Of a DNA stretch of 64,000 nt, positions 9,337 to 18,542 are shown in pieces. Position numbers and translations under genes: made by a program. Location of the stretch: NCBI RefSeq assembly GCF_000482725.1, contig NZ_KI519482.1:56169-120168 (forward strand), given 5' to 3'. This DNA comes from Psychromonas arctica DSM 14288. GTDB lineage: Bacteria > Pseudomonadota > Gammaproteobacteria > Enterobacterales > Psychromonadaceae. The first letter of the stretch is position 1, and the number at the start of each line of letters is the position of its first letter. The notes beneath the pieces are model-generated. The model had not been told where the DNA came from. It ran no database searches and worked only from the letters and a program-made list of their open reading frames with translations.

Positions 9337-9372
9337 AAAAAGCCATTATTAATCTGTAATAATGGCTTTTTT
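9337..9372 (+). terminator. Bidirectional terminator, EF-hand gene / DUF2069 gene
   Basis: AAAAAGCCATTATTA (9337-9351) pairs with TAATAATGGCTTTTT (9357-9371) around a five-base loop, giving T tracts on both strands. It lies between two convergent genes and is a strong candidate for both. Confidence 0.9.
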
Positions 9373-9435
9373 AACCGCCGCCCAAATGTATTAGCAAAGT
9401 GCTAGTATATGGTAAGGAAAGGAGTAAAAAATAGG

Positions 9436-9819
9436 TTATTTTTTAGTTTTCTTTTTACGAATACTTAACCCTAACTCTTGTCCTTTATATTTAGCAAAAT
9501 AGATATTCCCTGCCAAAAATAAACTCGCTAATACCAACTCAACTACCGCTAGCCATCGTTCTTGTTCATCGCTCATTATAATGACACATGCATGCATGAT
9601 ATAAATTAGGTCAATGAATCCACTCCAAGCATAAGTATAAGGATTACCTTGAACGATCCCTTTTAAAGGAAACAGCAATGGAATCAACCAGATCAGCATT
9701 ACTAACCAAGGATTAATATCTAGTGCGGGAGGGGATAGATAAAGATGCCAAGTTGGAACCAAAATCAATAACCCAAAATACCCACACTGTGCAAGACGTT
9801 GAAAATGTATGGTGTTCAT
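9436..9819 (-). CDS. DUF2069 family membrane protein
   Basis: 127 residues with four predicted membrane spans (about residues 13-29, 37-51, 67-83 and 91-109) and a very basic C-terminus ending in KKKTKK. The length, LAQCGYFGLLILVPTWHLYLSPP at the start and the PLLFPLKGIVQGNPYTYAW core fit the DUF2069 family, whose function is unknown. It follows the arsC-like gene on the same strand with a 36-base gap, an association common in gammaproteobacteria. No catalytic motif is visible. Confidence 0.8.
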   Translation of the reverse strand: MNTIHFQRLAQCGYFGLLILVPTWHLYLSPPALDINPWLVMLIWLIPLLFPLKGIVQGNPYTYAWSGFIDLIYIMHACVIIMSDEQERWLAVVELVLASLFLAGNIYFAKYKGQELGLSIRKKKTKK

Positions 9820-9855
9820 CTAAAGCCTTTTATTTTTTTGCTGTTAATAATATCA

Positions 9856-10206
9856 CTATAAGATATCTAAAACAGATTCAGGTGGACGACCCAAAGCAGC
9901 TTTACCGTTAGCCACTACTATTGGTCGCTCAATTAATTTGGGATTGGCTTGCATCGCCGTTATTAATGCTGACTCATTGTCTTCATTTGCAAGATCTAAC
10001 TCTTTATATAACGTTTCTGTAGTGCGCATTAATTGGCGAGCGGAATCAAAACCTAATTGCGTGATTAAGGTCTGAATTGTCTCTACAGAAGGTGGCGTTT
10101 CTAAATATTTTATTATTTCAATACTGTGTTGTTCGTTATCGACTAGCGCTAATGTTTCTCGGCTTTTTGAGCAACGTGGATTATGATAAAAAATGATATC
10201 TGTCAT
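9856..10206 (-). CDS. ArsC-family reductase-like protein (YfgD type)
   Basis: 116 residues with a thioredoxin-like fold. The catalytic cysteine is C12 in YHNPRCSKSRETLAL, and downstream ERPIVV and GRPPE match arginines used by glutaredoxin-dependent arsenate reductases. The overall pattern (LETPPSVETIQTLITQLG, RTTETLYKELDL) fits the YfgD branch of the ArsC family, which sits near DUF2069 genes and not in ars operons. There is no arsR or arsB nearby, so arsenate resistance as its main job is doubtful. Family assignment is firm, substrate is not. Confidence 0.88.
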   Translation of the reverse strand: MTDIIFYHNPRCSKSRETLALVDNEQHSIEIIKYLETPPSVETIQTLITQLGFDSARQLMRTTETLYKELDLANEDNESALITAMQANPKLIERPIVVANGKAALGRPPESVLDIL

Positions 10207-10261
10207 AGTAACCTCTTGTTATATAGTGAATTATTTTTAATGCAGGTGTTTAGTTGAGTAT

Positions 10262-10702
10262 TTATTCTGCAGGCCAAATGGCGATATAGTCCTCTAAATT
10301 ATCGAGATCAATTTGTGTTTCTGAAACAATTTTCCCTCGAATAGAGTGTCCGCCTTTATGCATTGCAGATTGACTACCTGTTAATAAAGGATGCCATACT
10401 GGCAATGGTTTTTCTTCTATTAATAGTTTATAGGCACAACTTGCTGGTAACCAGTGAAATTGTTCAACATCATCCAATGAAATTTTGACACAGTCAGGAA
10501 CCAGTTTTAAACGCTTTTCATATTTTCTACATTGGCAGGTTTTAGTATGTAATAAATGACAAGCGACATTAGTAAAATGTAGCTCTTCTGTTTCATCATC
10601 GATTATTTTATTAAGACAACATTTACCACAACCATCACAAAGTGATTCCCATTCGTTTTGTGACATTTGCGATAGTGTTTTTGTTTCCCAAAATTTTTCC
10701 AT
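10262..10702 (-). CDS. ycgN: YcgN family cysteine-cluster protein
   Basis: 146 residues. N-terminal cysteine cluster LCDGCGKCCLNK followed by further cysteines in CHLLHTKTCQCRKYEKR and PDCVKI; the pattern is that of the UPF0260/YkgJ-type putative metal- or Fe-S-binding proteins. The C-terminal WHPLLTGSQSAMHKGGHSIRGK is typical of YcgN. The start MEKFWE matches family members. It lies close to mltB, ycgL and minCDE, the conserved arrangement in Vibrio and relatives. Cytoplasmic; biochemical role unknown. Confidence 0.92.
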   Translation of the reverse strand: MEKFWETKTLSQMSQNEWESLCDGCGKCCLNKIIDDETEELHFTNVACHLLHTKTCQCRKYEKRLKLVPDCVKISLDDVEQFHWLPASCAYKLLIEEKPLPVWHPLLTGSQSAMHKGGHSIRGKIVSETQIDLDNLEDYIAIWPAE

Positions 10703-10843
10703 TTTTTCTACTTACCTTGTAATCGACTATTATTTTTTGCGATGGGTAATGTTTATTACCCATTTTATTATTTATGTCACTTATTATTAGAACACGATTA
10801 AAATGCTGTTCGACTATTAGTTAAATGCAATTCAACTTAAATG

Positions 10844-11869
10844 CTATTCAACGACTATGCGTGGCGAAAGAATACGCTCTGATAAATAACTGACCGCAGT
10901 GGCAAAGTAATAAGAACGGTTCCAATGCATTAGCACTTTGTAGTTATTATAAGCTAAGTAAACACGTCCGTTTTGATCATCAGGTATAACAATTGATGCC
11001 TGTAAGTCAACATTTGGTAAATCAGTTCCCTCGTAACGGCGCACTCCTAAAGCCTGCCATTGTGCTAATGATTTTGTTTGTTTAATGCCTGCTAATTCAG
11101 TATCGAAATCAGCTGGTAACTTAACTTGTCGTCCCCATGTCTGCTGGTTATTCCAACCTTCTGTTTTTAAATAATTTGCTGCAGAAGCAAAAACATCGCC
11201 AGGTGTATTCCATATGTCTTTTTTACCATCACCATCGTAATCAACAGCATAATTTAAATACGAGGTAGGCATAAATTGAACTTGTCCCATTGCACCTGCC
11301 CATGAACCAATAAATTTATCCTGGCTAATATGGCCTTGCTCTAAAATCGTTAAGGCTGCAAATAGTTGTTTTTTGAATAATGCTTCACGACGGCCTTCAT
11401 AAGCCATTGTCGTTAATGAAGAGATAACGTAATGACGTCCAGTCAAACGTCCGAAATTGGTTTCAATGCCCCATAACGCAACAATAAAACGAGGCTGAAC
11501 GCCATACTCTTTACCAATCTTTTGTAAAAGATGATAGTTATCAGCGTAGGCTTGTCGTGCTTGATTTATTTTCCAATCAGGGACAGCACGTGGAATATAA
11601 GTATCCAAGGTCATCTTAAATTCAGGTTGTTGTTTGTCAGATGACACACTGCGTTGTAAAAATTCTACTTTTTCAAAAGCACTGTCAATGATCTTTTGAT
11701 CGATACCTAACTCGGCAGCTTCTGCTTTGATATTTTCAACATATTTAATAAAGGAAATGTCATCTTTTGCAGCGGCGAAACTACTTATTGAGAAACTGCA
11801 TAGCGTAAAAACAGATATCGTTTTAAGTAAGTGCCCCATTTTATTTGAAAATTGCTTTATTGCATTCAT
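10844..11869 (-). CDS. Lytic murein transglycosylase B family protein
   Basis: 341 residues, GH103 (SLT_2) family. It has a signal peptide (residues 1-33, ending near FAAA) with no canonical lipobox, so it is probably a soluble periplasmic enzyme, unlike lipoprotein MltB. It cleaves the MurNAc-GlcNAc bond of peptidoglycan with formation of anhydro-muramic acid. The catalytic glutamate is E136 in WGIETNFGRLTGRH. GSWAGAMGQVQFMPTSY and the acidic DYDGDGKKDIWN are family signatures. Its start overlaps the ycgL stop by four bases (ATGA), indicating coupling in a ycgL-mltB-ycgN string facing minCDE. Confidence 0.92.
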   Translation of the reverse strand: MNAIKQFSNKMGHLLKTISVFTLCSFSISSFAAAKDDISFIKYVENIKAEAAELGIDQKIIDSAFEKVEFLQRSVSSDKQQPEFKMTLDTYIPRAVPDWKINQARQAYADNYHLLQKIGKEYGVQPRFIVALWGIETNFGRLTGRHYVISSLTTMAYEGRREALFKKQLFAALTILEQGHISQDKFIGSWAGAMGQVQFMPTSYLNYAVDYDGDGKKDIWNTPGDVFASAANYLKTEGWNNQQTWGRQVKLPADFDTELAGIKQTKSLAQWQALGVRRYEGTDLPNVDLQASIVIPDDQNGRVYLAYNNYKVLMHWNRSYYFATAVSYLSERILSPRIVVE

Positions 11870-12156
11870 TCCTCTGTTCCCCGTTTTTGTTGTTGGCGTT
11901 TTTTATGATCTTTTAAATGGTCAACAGGAGGTGGCGGAAGTTGCAAATAAAAACCTGATCTAGTCACTTCTTTGATCACCTTAGGTGCTTCGGCCATCGC
12001 CATTTTGGTGGTTTCAGTGATATTTAACATGCTCACTAATTTTGGTGGACCAAATTGTTCTAACAAAGCAGTCGGGACTTGTGAAAAGTCATCTCGTTTT
12101 GCTACAAAAATGTAGGTTTGTGGTTTACGGATACTTTTATATACAGCACATAACAT
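11866..12156 (-). CDS. ycgL: YcgL family protein (DUF709)
   Basis: 96 residues. The start MLCAVYKSIRKPQTYIFVAKRDDF and the GFYLQLPPPP region are characteristic of the YcgL domain, a small alpha/beta fold of unknown function. It is a cytoplasmic protein with a basic tail (KKRQQQKRGTEE). It is divergent from minC, with about 125 bases between them that should hold both promoters, and overlaps the following transglycosylase gene by four bases. Confidence 0.93.
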   Translation of the reverse strand: MLCAVYKSIRKPQTYIFVAKRDDFSQVPTALLEQFGPPKLVSMLNITETTKMAMAEAPKVIKEVTRSGFYLQLPPPPVDHLKDHKKRQQQKRGTEE

Positions 12157-12282
12157 AATACTTATCTAGCCCTTTACTTGCCTAATGTTGATGCAAACTA
12201 TAACATGCATAAGCGTTTATTTTTTATAGAAATCCGCTGAATTTTATGTCAAATAATAAAGATTTAATAAGAAAGGACAATT

Positions 12283-13008
12283 ATGACGTTAAAATCGTTA
12301 AATTTTACCTTGTTAGTCGTCAATCTTGATAATGAAACACTTTCAGACCTTGCCGAAGAATTAAATAGAAAACGGTTAATGGCACCTGAATTTTTTGCTC
12401 TGACCCCAATGGTGGTCAATATTGCTGAAACATCGTTAAATATCGATTTTCTACAACTACGAAATATCGTAGAAGAGCATGGTTTTATCTTGACAGGTAT
12501 AACTGGCAAAGTGTCAGAACAGCAAAAACAACAAGCGAGTGAACATTCAATTGCGGTGTTACATGGTTCTAAGAGACAGGTTGTAAATACTTCTCCTGTG
12601 CCTGAGCCCATGGAGGAGAATAAAGAAGTTGCTGATGTCTTACCTACCGAGCAAGACTATACCGTCAGCGAAGTAAAAACAAAAATACATACTGGCCGCG
12701 TTCGGTCAGGACAGCAAATTTATGCAAAAGAATGTGATTTAGTTATTCGTGGTGATGTGGGAGCCGGTGCAGAAGTTATTGCCGATGGCAATATTCATAT
12801 CTACGGTACCTTAAGAGGTAAAGCATTAGCAGGTGCGATGGGAGATACCGATGCGGTTGTTTTCTGTACGGTTTTACAACCTGAGTTAGTGTCAATTGCA
12901 GGTGTTTACAAATTAAGTGATACCTTGCCTGAAGATATGTGGTCAACCTCGTGCTCAATCTCTTTAGAAGATCAAAACATGGTTTTTTCAAGTTTAAATA
13001 AAATTTAA
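12283..13008 (+). CDS. minC: Septum site-determining protein MinC
   Basis: 241 residues. Inhibitor of FtsZ assembly, placed at the poles by MinD. The N-terminal domain (about 1-105) and the C-terminal beta-helix domain (about 138-241, with HTGRVRSGQQIYAKECDLVIRG and the GAEVIADGNIHIYG repeats) are joined by an acidic linker. The beta-helix carries the RGKALAGAMGD motif that binds MinD. A ribosome site AAGGA precedes ATG 12283. First gene of minCDE, with minD starting 19 bases downstream. Confidence 0.97.
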   Translation: MTLKSLNFTLLVVNLDNETLSDLAEELNRKRLMAPEFFALTPMVVNIAETSLNIDFLQLRNIVEEHGFILTGITGKVSEQQKQQASEHSIAVLHGSKRQVVNTSPVPEPMEENKEVADVLPTEQDYTVSEVKTKIHTGRVRSGQQIYAKECDLVIRGDVGAGAEVIADGNIHIYGTLRGKALAGAMGDTDAVVFCTVLQPELVSIAGVYKLSDTLPEDMWSTSCSISLEDQNMVFSSLNKI

Positions 13009-13027
13009 AATTAGGAAGGAAAGTTAT

Positions 13028-13840
13028 ATGGCAAAGGTAATTGTTGTCACTTCAGGTAAAGGTGGCGTTGGCAAAACAACGAGTAGTGCCGCTATCGGCA
13101 CCGGTTTAGCTAAAACAGGTGCTAAAACGGTGGTTATCGATTTTGATATTGGTCTAAGAAATTTAGACTTGATCATGGGATGTGAGCGACGTGTAGTTTA
13201 TGATCTTATCAATGTGATTAATGGCGAAGCTAATCTACAGCAAGCATTAGTAAAAGATAAACGTGTTGATACCTTATTCATTTTACCTGCATCGCAAACA
13301 CGTAATAAAGACGCGTTAACCCAAGAAGGGGTTGCACTGGTTATTGAAGCATTAAAAGCAGATGGTTTTGAATACATTATTTGTGATTCACCGGCTGGTA
13401 TCGAGCAGGGGGCAATGATGGCTTTATACTTTGCAGATGAAGCAATAGTCACGACTAATCCTGAAGTATCATCGGTGCGCGATTCTGACCGAATTACGGG
13501 CATGTTATCCAGTAAATCATACCGTTCAGAAAAACAAATGGAGCCAGTTAAAGTCCATTTGCTAATTACGCGTTATTCTCCAGAGCGTGTTGAACGTGAA
13601 GAGATGCTCAGTATCGAAGACATTGATGACATATTAGGTATAGATTTACTAGGCGTTATTCCAGAGTCTCAGGATGTGTTAAGTGCATCTAACTTAGGTG
13701 AACCAGTGATCTTAAATCAAGAAAGTGATGCAGGCAAAGCTTATCAAGATGCTGTTGATCGTCTTTTAGGTACGCCACGTGATTTACGCTTTGTAACAAT
13801 TGAGAAAAAAGGCTTTTTAAGCCGTATATTTGGGGGTTAA
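13028..13840 (+). CDS. minD: Septum site-determining protein MinD
   Basis: 270 residues, the usual length. Membrane-binding ParA/MinD-type ATPase that recruits MinC and oscillates under MinE control. The deviant Walker A GKGGVGKT is at residues 10-17 with both lysines. IDFDIGLRNLDLIMG and CDSPAGIEQGA follow. The C-terminal amphipathic helix needed for membrane attachment is present (KKGFLSRIFGG). A GGAAGG ribosome site precedes the start. minE begins right after its stop. Confidence 0.98.
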   Translation: MAKVIVVTSGKGGVGKTTSSAAIGTGLAKTGAKTVVIDFDIGLRNLDLIMGCERRVVYDLINVINGEANLQQALVKDKRVDTLFILPASQTRNKDALTQEGVALVIEALKADGFEYIICDSPAGIEQGAMMALYFADEAIVTTNPEVSSVRDSDRITGMLSSKSYRSEKQMEPVKVHLLITRYSPERVEREEMLSIEDIDDILGIDLLGVIPESQDVLSASNLGEPVILNQESDAGKAYQDAVDRLLGTPRDLRFVTIEKKGFLSRIFGG

Positions 13841-13841
13841 G

Positions 13842-14108
13842 ATGGGATTATTACAATATTTTAGAAAAGATAAACCTAAAAAGGGAACTGCGAAATTAGC
13901 AAAAGATCGCTTGCAGATAATTGTAGCCCATGAGCATTCAAGTTTTGACGTGCCTTCATACATGCCTGAATTACAAAAAGAATTAGTTGCAGTGATCCGC
14001 AAGTACATGGATATTTCATCGCATGATGTTAAATGTGAATTTAATGATAGAGCGGATGATGATATGTCGGTATTAGAAGTTAATGTGACATTGCCAAAAA
14101 ATAAATAA
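13842..14108 (+). CDS. minE: Cell division topological specificity factor MinE
   Basis: 88 residues from ATG 13842; the run of G at 13832-13836 serves as ribosome site, and a TTG frame at 13830 overlapping minD is rejected. The N-terminal membrane-targeting stretch MGLLQYFRK, the MinD-stimulating helix (AKDRLQIIVAHEHS) and the C-terminal dimer domain (LQKELVAVIRKYM) are all present. It stimulates the MinD ATPase and so drives pole-to-pole oscillation. Last gene of minCDE. Confidence 0.97.
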   Translation: MGLLQYFRKDKPKKGTAKLAKDRLQIIVAHEHSSFDVPSYMPELQKELVAVIRKYMDISSHDVKCEFNDRADDDMSVLEVNVTLPKNK

Positions 14109-14121
14109 ACAATCCAGTAAA

Positions 14122-14152
14122 TAAAATGCGACTTAATAGTGGTCGCATTTTA
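14122..14152 (+). terminator. minCDE terminator
   Basis: TAAAATGCGAC (14122-14132) pairs with GTCGCATTTTA (14142-14152) around a nine-base loop. The T tract is inside and just after the stem. The hairpin can also work on the minus strand for the convergent cyclophilin gene. Confidence 0.75.
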
Positions 14153-14263
14153 TCACTTTTTGCTAAGCACGGTATGAAGCCTGTCATTCAGTATTAGTCA
14201 TTTGCGTTGCTTTAACTTACCCTAACTTAGCTTAGTAAACTCAGCTTAAATTTAACAAAAGCT

Positions 14264-14818
14264 TTACTCTTTAGTTGCTGGTTTAACTAATGTGATGCTA
14301 TTAATAATAACCGTTTGTACGGGTTTATCTGCCGCCGCGGTTTGCACTGATGCGATGGCATCGACAACATCTAAGCCTTTGCTCACTTTACCAAATACTG
14401 CATAGCCCCACTGACTACCCCGCATATCCAAAAAAGTATTATCTTTGTGATTAATGAAGAATTGACGTGTTGCCGAATGAGGTGCATTTGTTCTTGCCAT
14501 TGCAATAGTTCCTCGTTCATTGCTTAAACCATTACCTGATTCATTCCTAATCGCAGGCAGTGTCTGTAAGCGAGTGCCATCTTTTAAAAATCCACCACCT
14601 TGGATCATAAAATCTTTTATAACGCGATGAAAAGTGGTGCCTTTAAAGCCATCCTGTTGTACATAACTTAAAAAGTTAGCAACACTAAGGGGAGCTTGCT
14701 CAGGGTATAACTCGACGCTAATTTGACCTTTGTTAGTATCAATAATGACGACTGGGTTTTCGGCCGCTAACGCGAAGTGGCTACTCACTAATAAAATCAG
14801 TGCGGTGATGTACTTCAT
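14264..14818 (-). CDS. ppiA: Periplasmic peptidyl-prolyl cis-trans isomerase (cyclophilin, PpiA type)
   Basis: 184 residues with a signal peptide of about 18 residues (MKYITALILLVSSHFALA). Cyclophilin core: FHRVIKDFMIQGG, GTIAMARTNAPHSATRQFFIN, and WGYAVFGKV, containing the catalytic arginine and surrounding hydrophobic pocket residues. It helps folding of exported proteins by isomerising X-Pro bonds in the periplasm. The length and exported form match PpiA and not the cytoplasmic PpiB. Single gene, convergent with minCDE. Confidence 0.93.
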   Translation of the reverse strand: MKYITALILLVSSHFALAAENPVVIIDTNKGQISVELYPEQAPLSVANFLSYVQQDGFKGTTFHRVIKDFMIQGGGFLKDGTRLQTLPAIRNESGNGLSNERGTIAMARTNAPHSATRQFFINHKDNTFLDMRGSQWGYAVFGKVSKGLDVVDAIASVQTAAADKPVQTVIINSITLVKPATKE

Positions 14819-14965
14819 ATCATTTCCTTTATTATATTTTATCGACTATAAATAAAATTAATTACTGTATTTACAATGTTGCTAACGAGTTGATTATACC
14901 AACTCTGCTAACTAACTGATCAATCTTGCTGGTTAAAAGAACTATTTTTACGTTAAAAGTTTTGT

Positions 14966-15015
14966 AAAGGGAGCAATCATTTACGGCAACTTTTGCCTTA
15001 AGCTAGCTCCTTTTT
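14966..15015. promoter_or_regulatory. Nested stem-loop between yajG-like gene and ppiA
   Basis: AAAGGGAGC (14966-14974) pairs with GCTCCTTTT (15006-15014) allowing one G-U pair, and an inner hairpin GGCAA/TTGCC (14985-14989 with 14993-14997) lies in its loop. The better T tract follows on the plus strand although no plus-strand gene ends here; on the minus strand it could end the lipoprotein gene. Its role is uncertain. Confidence 0.4.
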
Positions 15016-15054
15016 CCTGCGTAATATTTGATCATTAAATTAACGTAATTGGAA

Positions 15055-15639
15055 TTAAAACTGTTGTAATTTACTATTTAGTTCTGGGTCCTGAATAATT
15101 TGATTTAATAATTGTGATATCTGTACATTAAGTTGCTCTGTGATGCCTGCTGCACTGGTAGAAAAAGCGGCATCCCACTGTTTGTTGCTGCGGAATAATT
15201 TAACGAAGTTCTTGCCTTGGTAGTTAAGTTCTACTTTTATTACCATTTGTGAATCTACATCATAGCTTAATGTTGATTCAGTCACCGTAGCCAGAGCTTT
15301 GATTAATTTAATATTAACTTGGTGCTCACTGCTTTTATTCACTTTTAATTTATTGTTTATCCAAGCTTGGGTTAAACTTTTTTCAACTAGCAAACGTAAT
15401 GATTGTTGCTCATTGATAAGTTGTGCGACATTGTCCCCATCAATAATCTCAATTAAATGGCGTGCAACTCGTAAGTCTTGGCTACCTATTTTCCAAGTAT
15501 CCGATTTGTTAAAAGTATAAGCATTTTTTTCAAGGTCAAGCTCAGGGTTAATATTAATATCGGTCGGTAAAGACGCACAGCTGGCTAATGTAAGTAAGAG
15601 GGTAAGCATGGCAACTAATTTGCTATAAGTATTAAGCAT
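15055..15639 (-). CDS. YajG family lipoprotein
   Basis: 194 residues. The signal peptide ends in a lipobox, LASC, at residues 18-21, so the protein is predicted to be lipid-modified; the residues after the cysteine (ASLP) do not include an inner-membrane retention aspartate at +2, so the outer membrane is likely. The body (LDLEKNAYTFNKSDTWKIGSQDLRVARHLIEI, and a C-terminal helix EQLNVQISQLLNQIIQDPELN) fits the YajG/Lipoprotein_16 family of unknown function. A good AAGGA ribosome site precedes the start. No operon partner. Confidence 0.8.
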   Translation of the reverse strand: MLNTYSKLVAMLTLLLTLASCASLPTDININPELDLEKNAYTFNKSDTWKIGSQDLRVARHLIEIIDGDNVAQLINEQQSLRLLVEKSLTQAWINNKLKVNKSSEHQVNIKLIKALATVTESTLSYDVDSQMVIKVELNYQGKNFVKLFRSNKQWDAAFSTSAAGITEQLNVQISQLLNQIIQDPELNSKLQQF

Positions 15640-16517
15640 TCAAAGGTCCTTAGAAGAAAAATAATAATGCATCATATCAAACCTATTATTGAATCGTATT
15701 AATAAATATTCTATTTGGTTTAATTTTGAACAGGATTGGTTTTATTGAATCAGTTAAGTTAACAAAGTGTTACATTTTTTGCTATATACCATCATTTTAG
15801 GCACGACTTGCCGCAACACCTTATTTTTTTATAAATGTACTTTTTTGTATAAAATATGATCGAACTAGCTAAATTATTTGCTAATGAGATCTCTGTCATA
15901 TTATCTTAATCTTTCTGTAACACTGATAAACTCTAGGCTAGCGATGGTTATCCACTTTTTCTGTGGATAACTCTGTGGGAAGTTAATGAAGATCGTGCTG
16001 AAGGCCTTGCTATACCTTGGGTTTGATTAGATCGAAGTATTTTTGAGCATGAAATTTAAGTTATATTTATCAATGAGTTGTAATCGTCAAGTGGTTTTTT
16101 TATGGTTTTGTCACTTGTCTATAAGCTCGCTTTTGATTTATGCCTTGTCAATCATTTTCTGTGCATTATTTGTTAAAAAATATATTTATTTTAATTGACA
16201 AAAATACGGATCACAGAATTTATATTGCCTATTTATTGAGCGGGTGCTGCGCCTTGTATTTATTATAAAGCGTGCTTTTGATGCGCATGAATATTGAACT
16301 GTTGAAAAATTAGTAATGACTTAAAATGCCAAATAAGGTCTTTTATTGTTATTTTACTCTTGTAAATATTATGTTTGTCAAATAATTTAATCGTAACCTC
16401 TATTTTCAGCTATTACTGATATTTGTGTTTTTATCGGTTGTTAAAAAATGTTCATTTTAGTGGTGATCGTTATAATGATAAGATGAACTTTTGAATTAAA
16501 ATCAATAACGAGGATTT
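15640..16517. other. Long gene-free region upstream of uvrB
   Basis: About 880 bases without a convincing gene, very AT-rich. It must hold the minus-strand yajG-like promoter and the uvrB promoter(s). It contains a perfect inverted DnaA-box pair (annotated separately), several GATC sites at about 15860, 15890, 15990 and 16030, and a TTGACA at 16195-16200 that could be a -35 element. No clear LexA site (CTG-N10-CAG) was found. A 49-codon hydrophobic open frame at 16049-16198 lacks a good ribosome site. Confidence 0.6.
15947..15971. promoter_or_regulatory. Inverted pair of DnaA-box sequences
   Basis: GTTATCCAC (15947-15955) and GTGGATAAC (15963-15971) are exact reverse complements around a seven-base spacer. 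Read on the minus strand, 15962-15970 is TTATCCACA, the strongest consensus DnaA box; the plus-strand copy is TTATCCACT, with one change in the last base. The pair lies about 550 bases upstream of uvrB. DnaA binding is inferred from the match. Confidence 0.65.
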
Positions 16518-18542
16518 ATGAGTAAAGTATTTGAGTTAGTTTGTCCATTTTCTCCCGCAGGAGATCAACCACAAGCGATTGCTAAGTTAGTTGATGGCAT
16601 TGAGTCAGGATTGGCATATCAAACCTTATTAGGGGTGACTGGCTCAGGTAAAACCTTTACTTTGGCAAATACCATCGCTCAATTAAATAAACCGACTCTT
16701 ATTTTAGCGCCTAATAAAACGCTTGCCGCGCAATTGTACGGTGAAATGAAAGCTTTCTTTCCAAACAACGCTGTTGAATATTTTGTTTCATATTATGATT
16801 ACTACCAGCCAGAAGCTTATGTCCCAAGTTCAGATTCCTTCATAGAAAAAGATGCTGCTGTTAATGCGCATATTGAACAGATGCGTTTATCGGCAACAAA
16901 AGCCTTATTAGAGCGTGATGATGTTGTCTTAGTCGCTTCCGTTTCTGCTATTTACGGTTTGGGTGACCCACAATTGTATCTTAAAATGATGTTGCATATT
17001 AGTGTCGGTGAAATGATTTCTAGCAGAGATATTTTACAACGTTTAGTCGATATTCAATATACACGCAATGAAACAGAGTTAAGCCGAGGCACCTTTCGTG
17101 TCCGTGGTGAAGTCATTGATATTTTCCCAGCGGACTCTGAAAAACAAGCTGTTCGTGTGGAATTATTTGATGACGAAGTCGAAGCGATTAGCATTTTCGA
17201 CCCATTGACGGGTCAACAAATAGAAAAACTCTCACGTACCACTATCTTCCCTAAAACACACTATGTAACACCCAAAGAGCAAATCCTAAAGGCGATAGAT
17301 GGTATTAAAGAAGAGTTACAGGATAGAAAGAAAACGTTTTTAGCTGAAAATAAACTCATTGAAGAGCAACGGATTTCGCAACGTACTTTATATGATTTAG
17401 AGATGATGAATGAACTCGGTTATTGTTCGGGTATTGAAAATTATTCTCGTTATTTATCCAGTCGTGGAGTAGGAGAAGCTCCACCTACTTTGTTTGATTA
17501 CCTACCTAATGATGGGTTATTGATAATTGATGAAAGCCACGTTACGGTTCCACAAATTGGTGCTATGTATAAAGGTGATCGGTCACGTAAAGAAAATTTG
17601 GTAAATTATGGTTTTCGTTTACCTTCTGCGTTAGATAATCGTCCATTAATGTTTGAAGAGTTTGAGAAGTTAGCACCACAAACTATTTATGTGTCGGCGA
17701 CTCCAAGTGATTATGAGATTAATAAATCACAGGGAGATATTATTAGGCAGGTGATACGCCCCACGGGATTATTAGATCCAATCATCGAAGTTCGTCCGGT
17801 AACTACACAGGTAGATGACCTGTTATCTGAAATTAATATTCGCGTTGCAAAAAGTGAACGTGTATTAGTTACTACCTTAACAAAACGTATGGCAGAGGAC
17901 TTAACTGAATATCTGAATGAACATGGCATTAAAGTGCGTTATTTGCATTCAGATGTTGATACGGTGGAACGAGTTGAGATCATACGCGATTTACGTTTAG
18001 GTATATTCGACGTATTAATTGGTATCAACTTATTGCGCGAAGGTTTGGATATTCCTGAAGTTTCTTTAGTGGCTATTTTAGATGCGGATAAAGAAGGATT
18101 TTTACGTTCGGAGCGCTCGTTAATTCAAACTATGGGTAGGGCTGCACGTAATTTAGAGGGGCGAGCTATTTTATATGCGGATAGAATTACTGATTCTATG
18201 CGTAAAGCCATTAAAGTCACAGAAGATAGACGAATATTGCAGGATGATTTTAATAAAGCCAATGGTATTGAGCCTAAAGGTCTGTCAAAAGAAGTCAATG
18301 ATGTGATGCAGTTAGGGCAAAAACCACAACCTAGAAGTAATATTACACCGCTTAATGTAGCTGAGAATGGGGTTTTGTATCAATCCAAGAAACCACTTCG
18401 TACAGAGCAAGATATCTTAAAAGAGATTGCCAAGCTTGAGAAAGAAATGTTCGCTTTTGCCAAAGCATTAGAGTTTGAAAAGGCGGCACAGTTGCGCGAT
18501 CAAGTGTCCAAATTACATGAGCAACTTCTATCTGTAGGGTAA
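16518..18542 (+). CDS. uvrB: Excinuclease ABC subunit UvrB
   Basis: 674 residues, normal for UvrB. DNA-damage recognition subunit of nucleotide excision repair; it receives lesions from UvrA and recruits UvrC. Walker A GVTGSGKT is at 39-46. The beta-hairpin that clamps DNA is seen around [21 protein letters not shown]. Helicase motifs [20 protein letters not shown] and the late QTMGRAARN are present. The C-terminal UVR motif (about 635-670, [18 protein letters not shown]) binds UvrC. An ACGAGGA ribosome site precedes ATG 16518. Stand-alone gene. Confidence 0.98.
   Translation: MSKVFELVCPFSPAGDQPQAIAKLVDGIESGLAYQTLLGVTGSGKTFTLANTIAQLNKPTLILAPNKTLAAQLYGEMKAFFPNNAVEYFVSYYDYYQPEAYVPSSDSFIEKDAAVNAHIEQMRLSATKALLERDDVVLVASVSAIYGLGDPQLYLKMMLHISVGEMISSRDILQRLVDIQYTRNETELSRGTFRVRGEVIDIFPADSEKQAVRVELFDDEVEAISIFDPLTGQQIEKLSRTTIFPKTHYVTPKEQILKAIDGIKEELQDRKKTFLAENKLIEEQRISQRTLYDLEMMNELGYCSGIENYSRYLSSRGVGEAPPTLFDYLPNDGLLIIDESHVTVPQIGAMYKGDRSRKENLVNYGFRLPSALDNRPLMFEEFEKLAPQTIYVSATPSDYEINKSQGDIIRQVIRPTGLLDPIIEVRPVTTQVDDLLSEINIRVAKSERVLVTTLTKRMAEDLTEYLNEHGIKVRYLHSDVDTVERVEIIRDLRLGIFDVLIGINLLREGLDIPEVSLVAILDADKEGFLRSERSLIQTMGRAARNLEGRAILYADRITDSMRKAIKVTEDRRILQDDFNKANGIEPKGLSKEVNDVMQLGQKPQPRSNITPLNVAENGVLYQSKKPLRTEQDILKEIAKLEKEMFAFAKALEFEKAAQLRDQVSKLHEQLLSVG

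Noticed and set aside
9856..10206. Arsenic resistance operon
   Set aside because: The ArsC-like gene has no arsR, arsB or acr3 partner and belongs by pattern and location to the YfgD branch.
16380..16517. LexA (SOS) box upstream of uvrB
   Set aside because: I found no CTG-N10-CAG palindrome near the start, although uvrB is an SOS gene in E. coli. A weak site further upstream cannot be excluded by eye.
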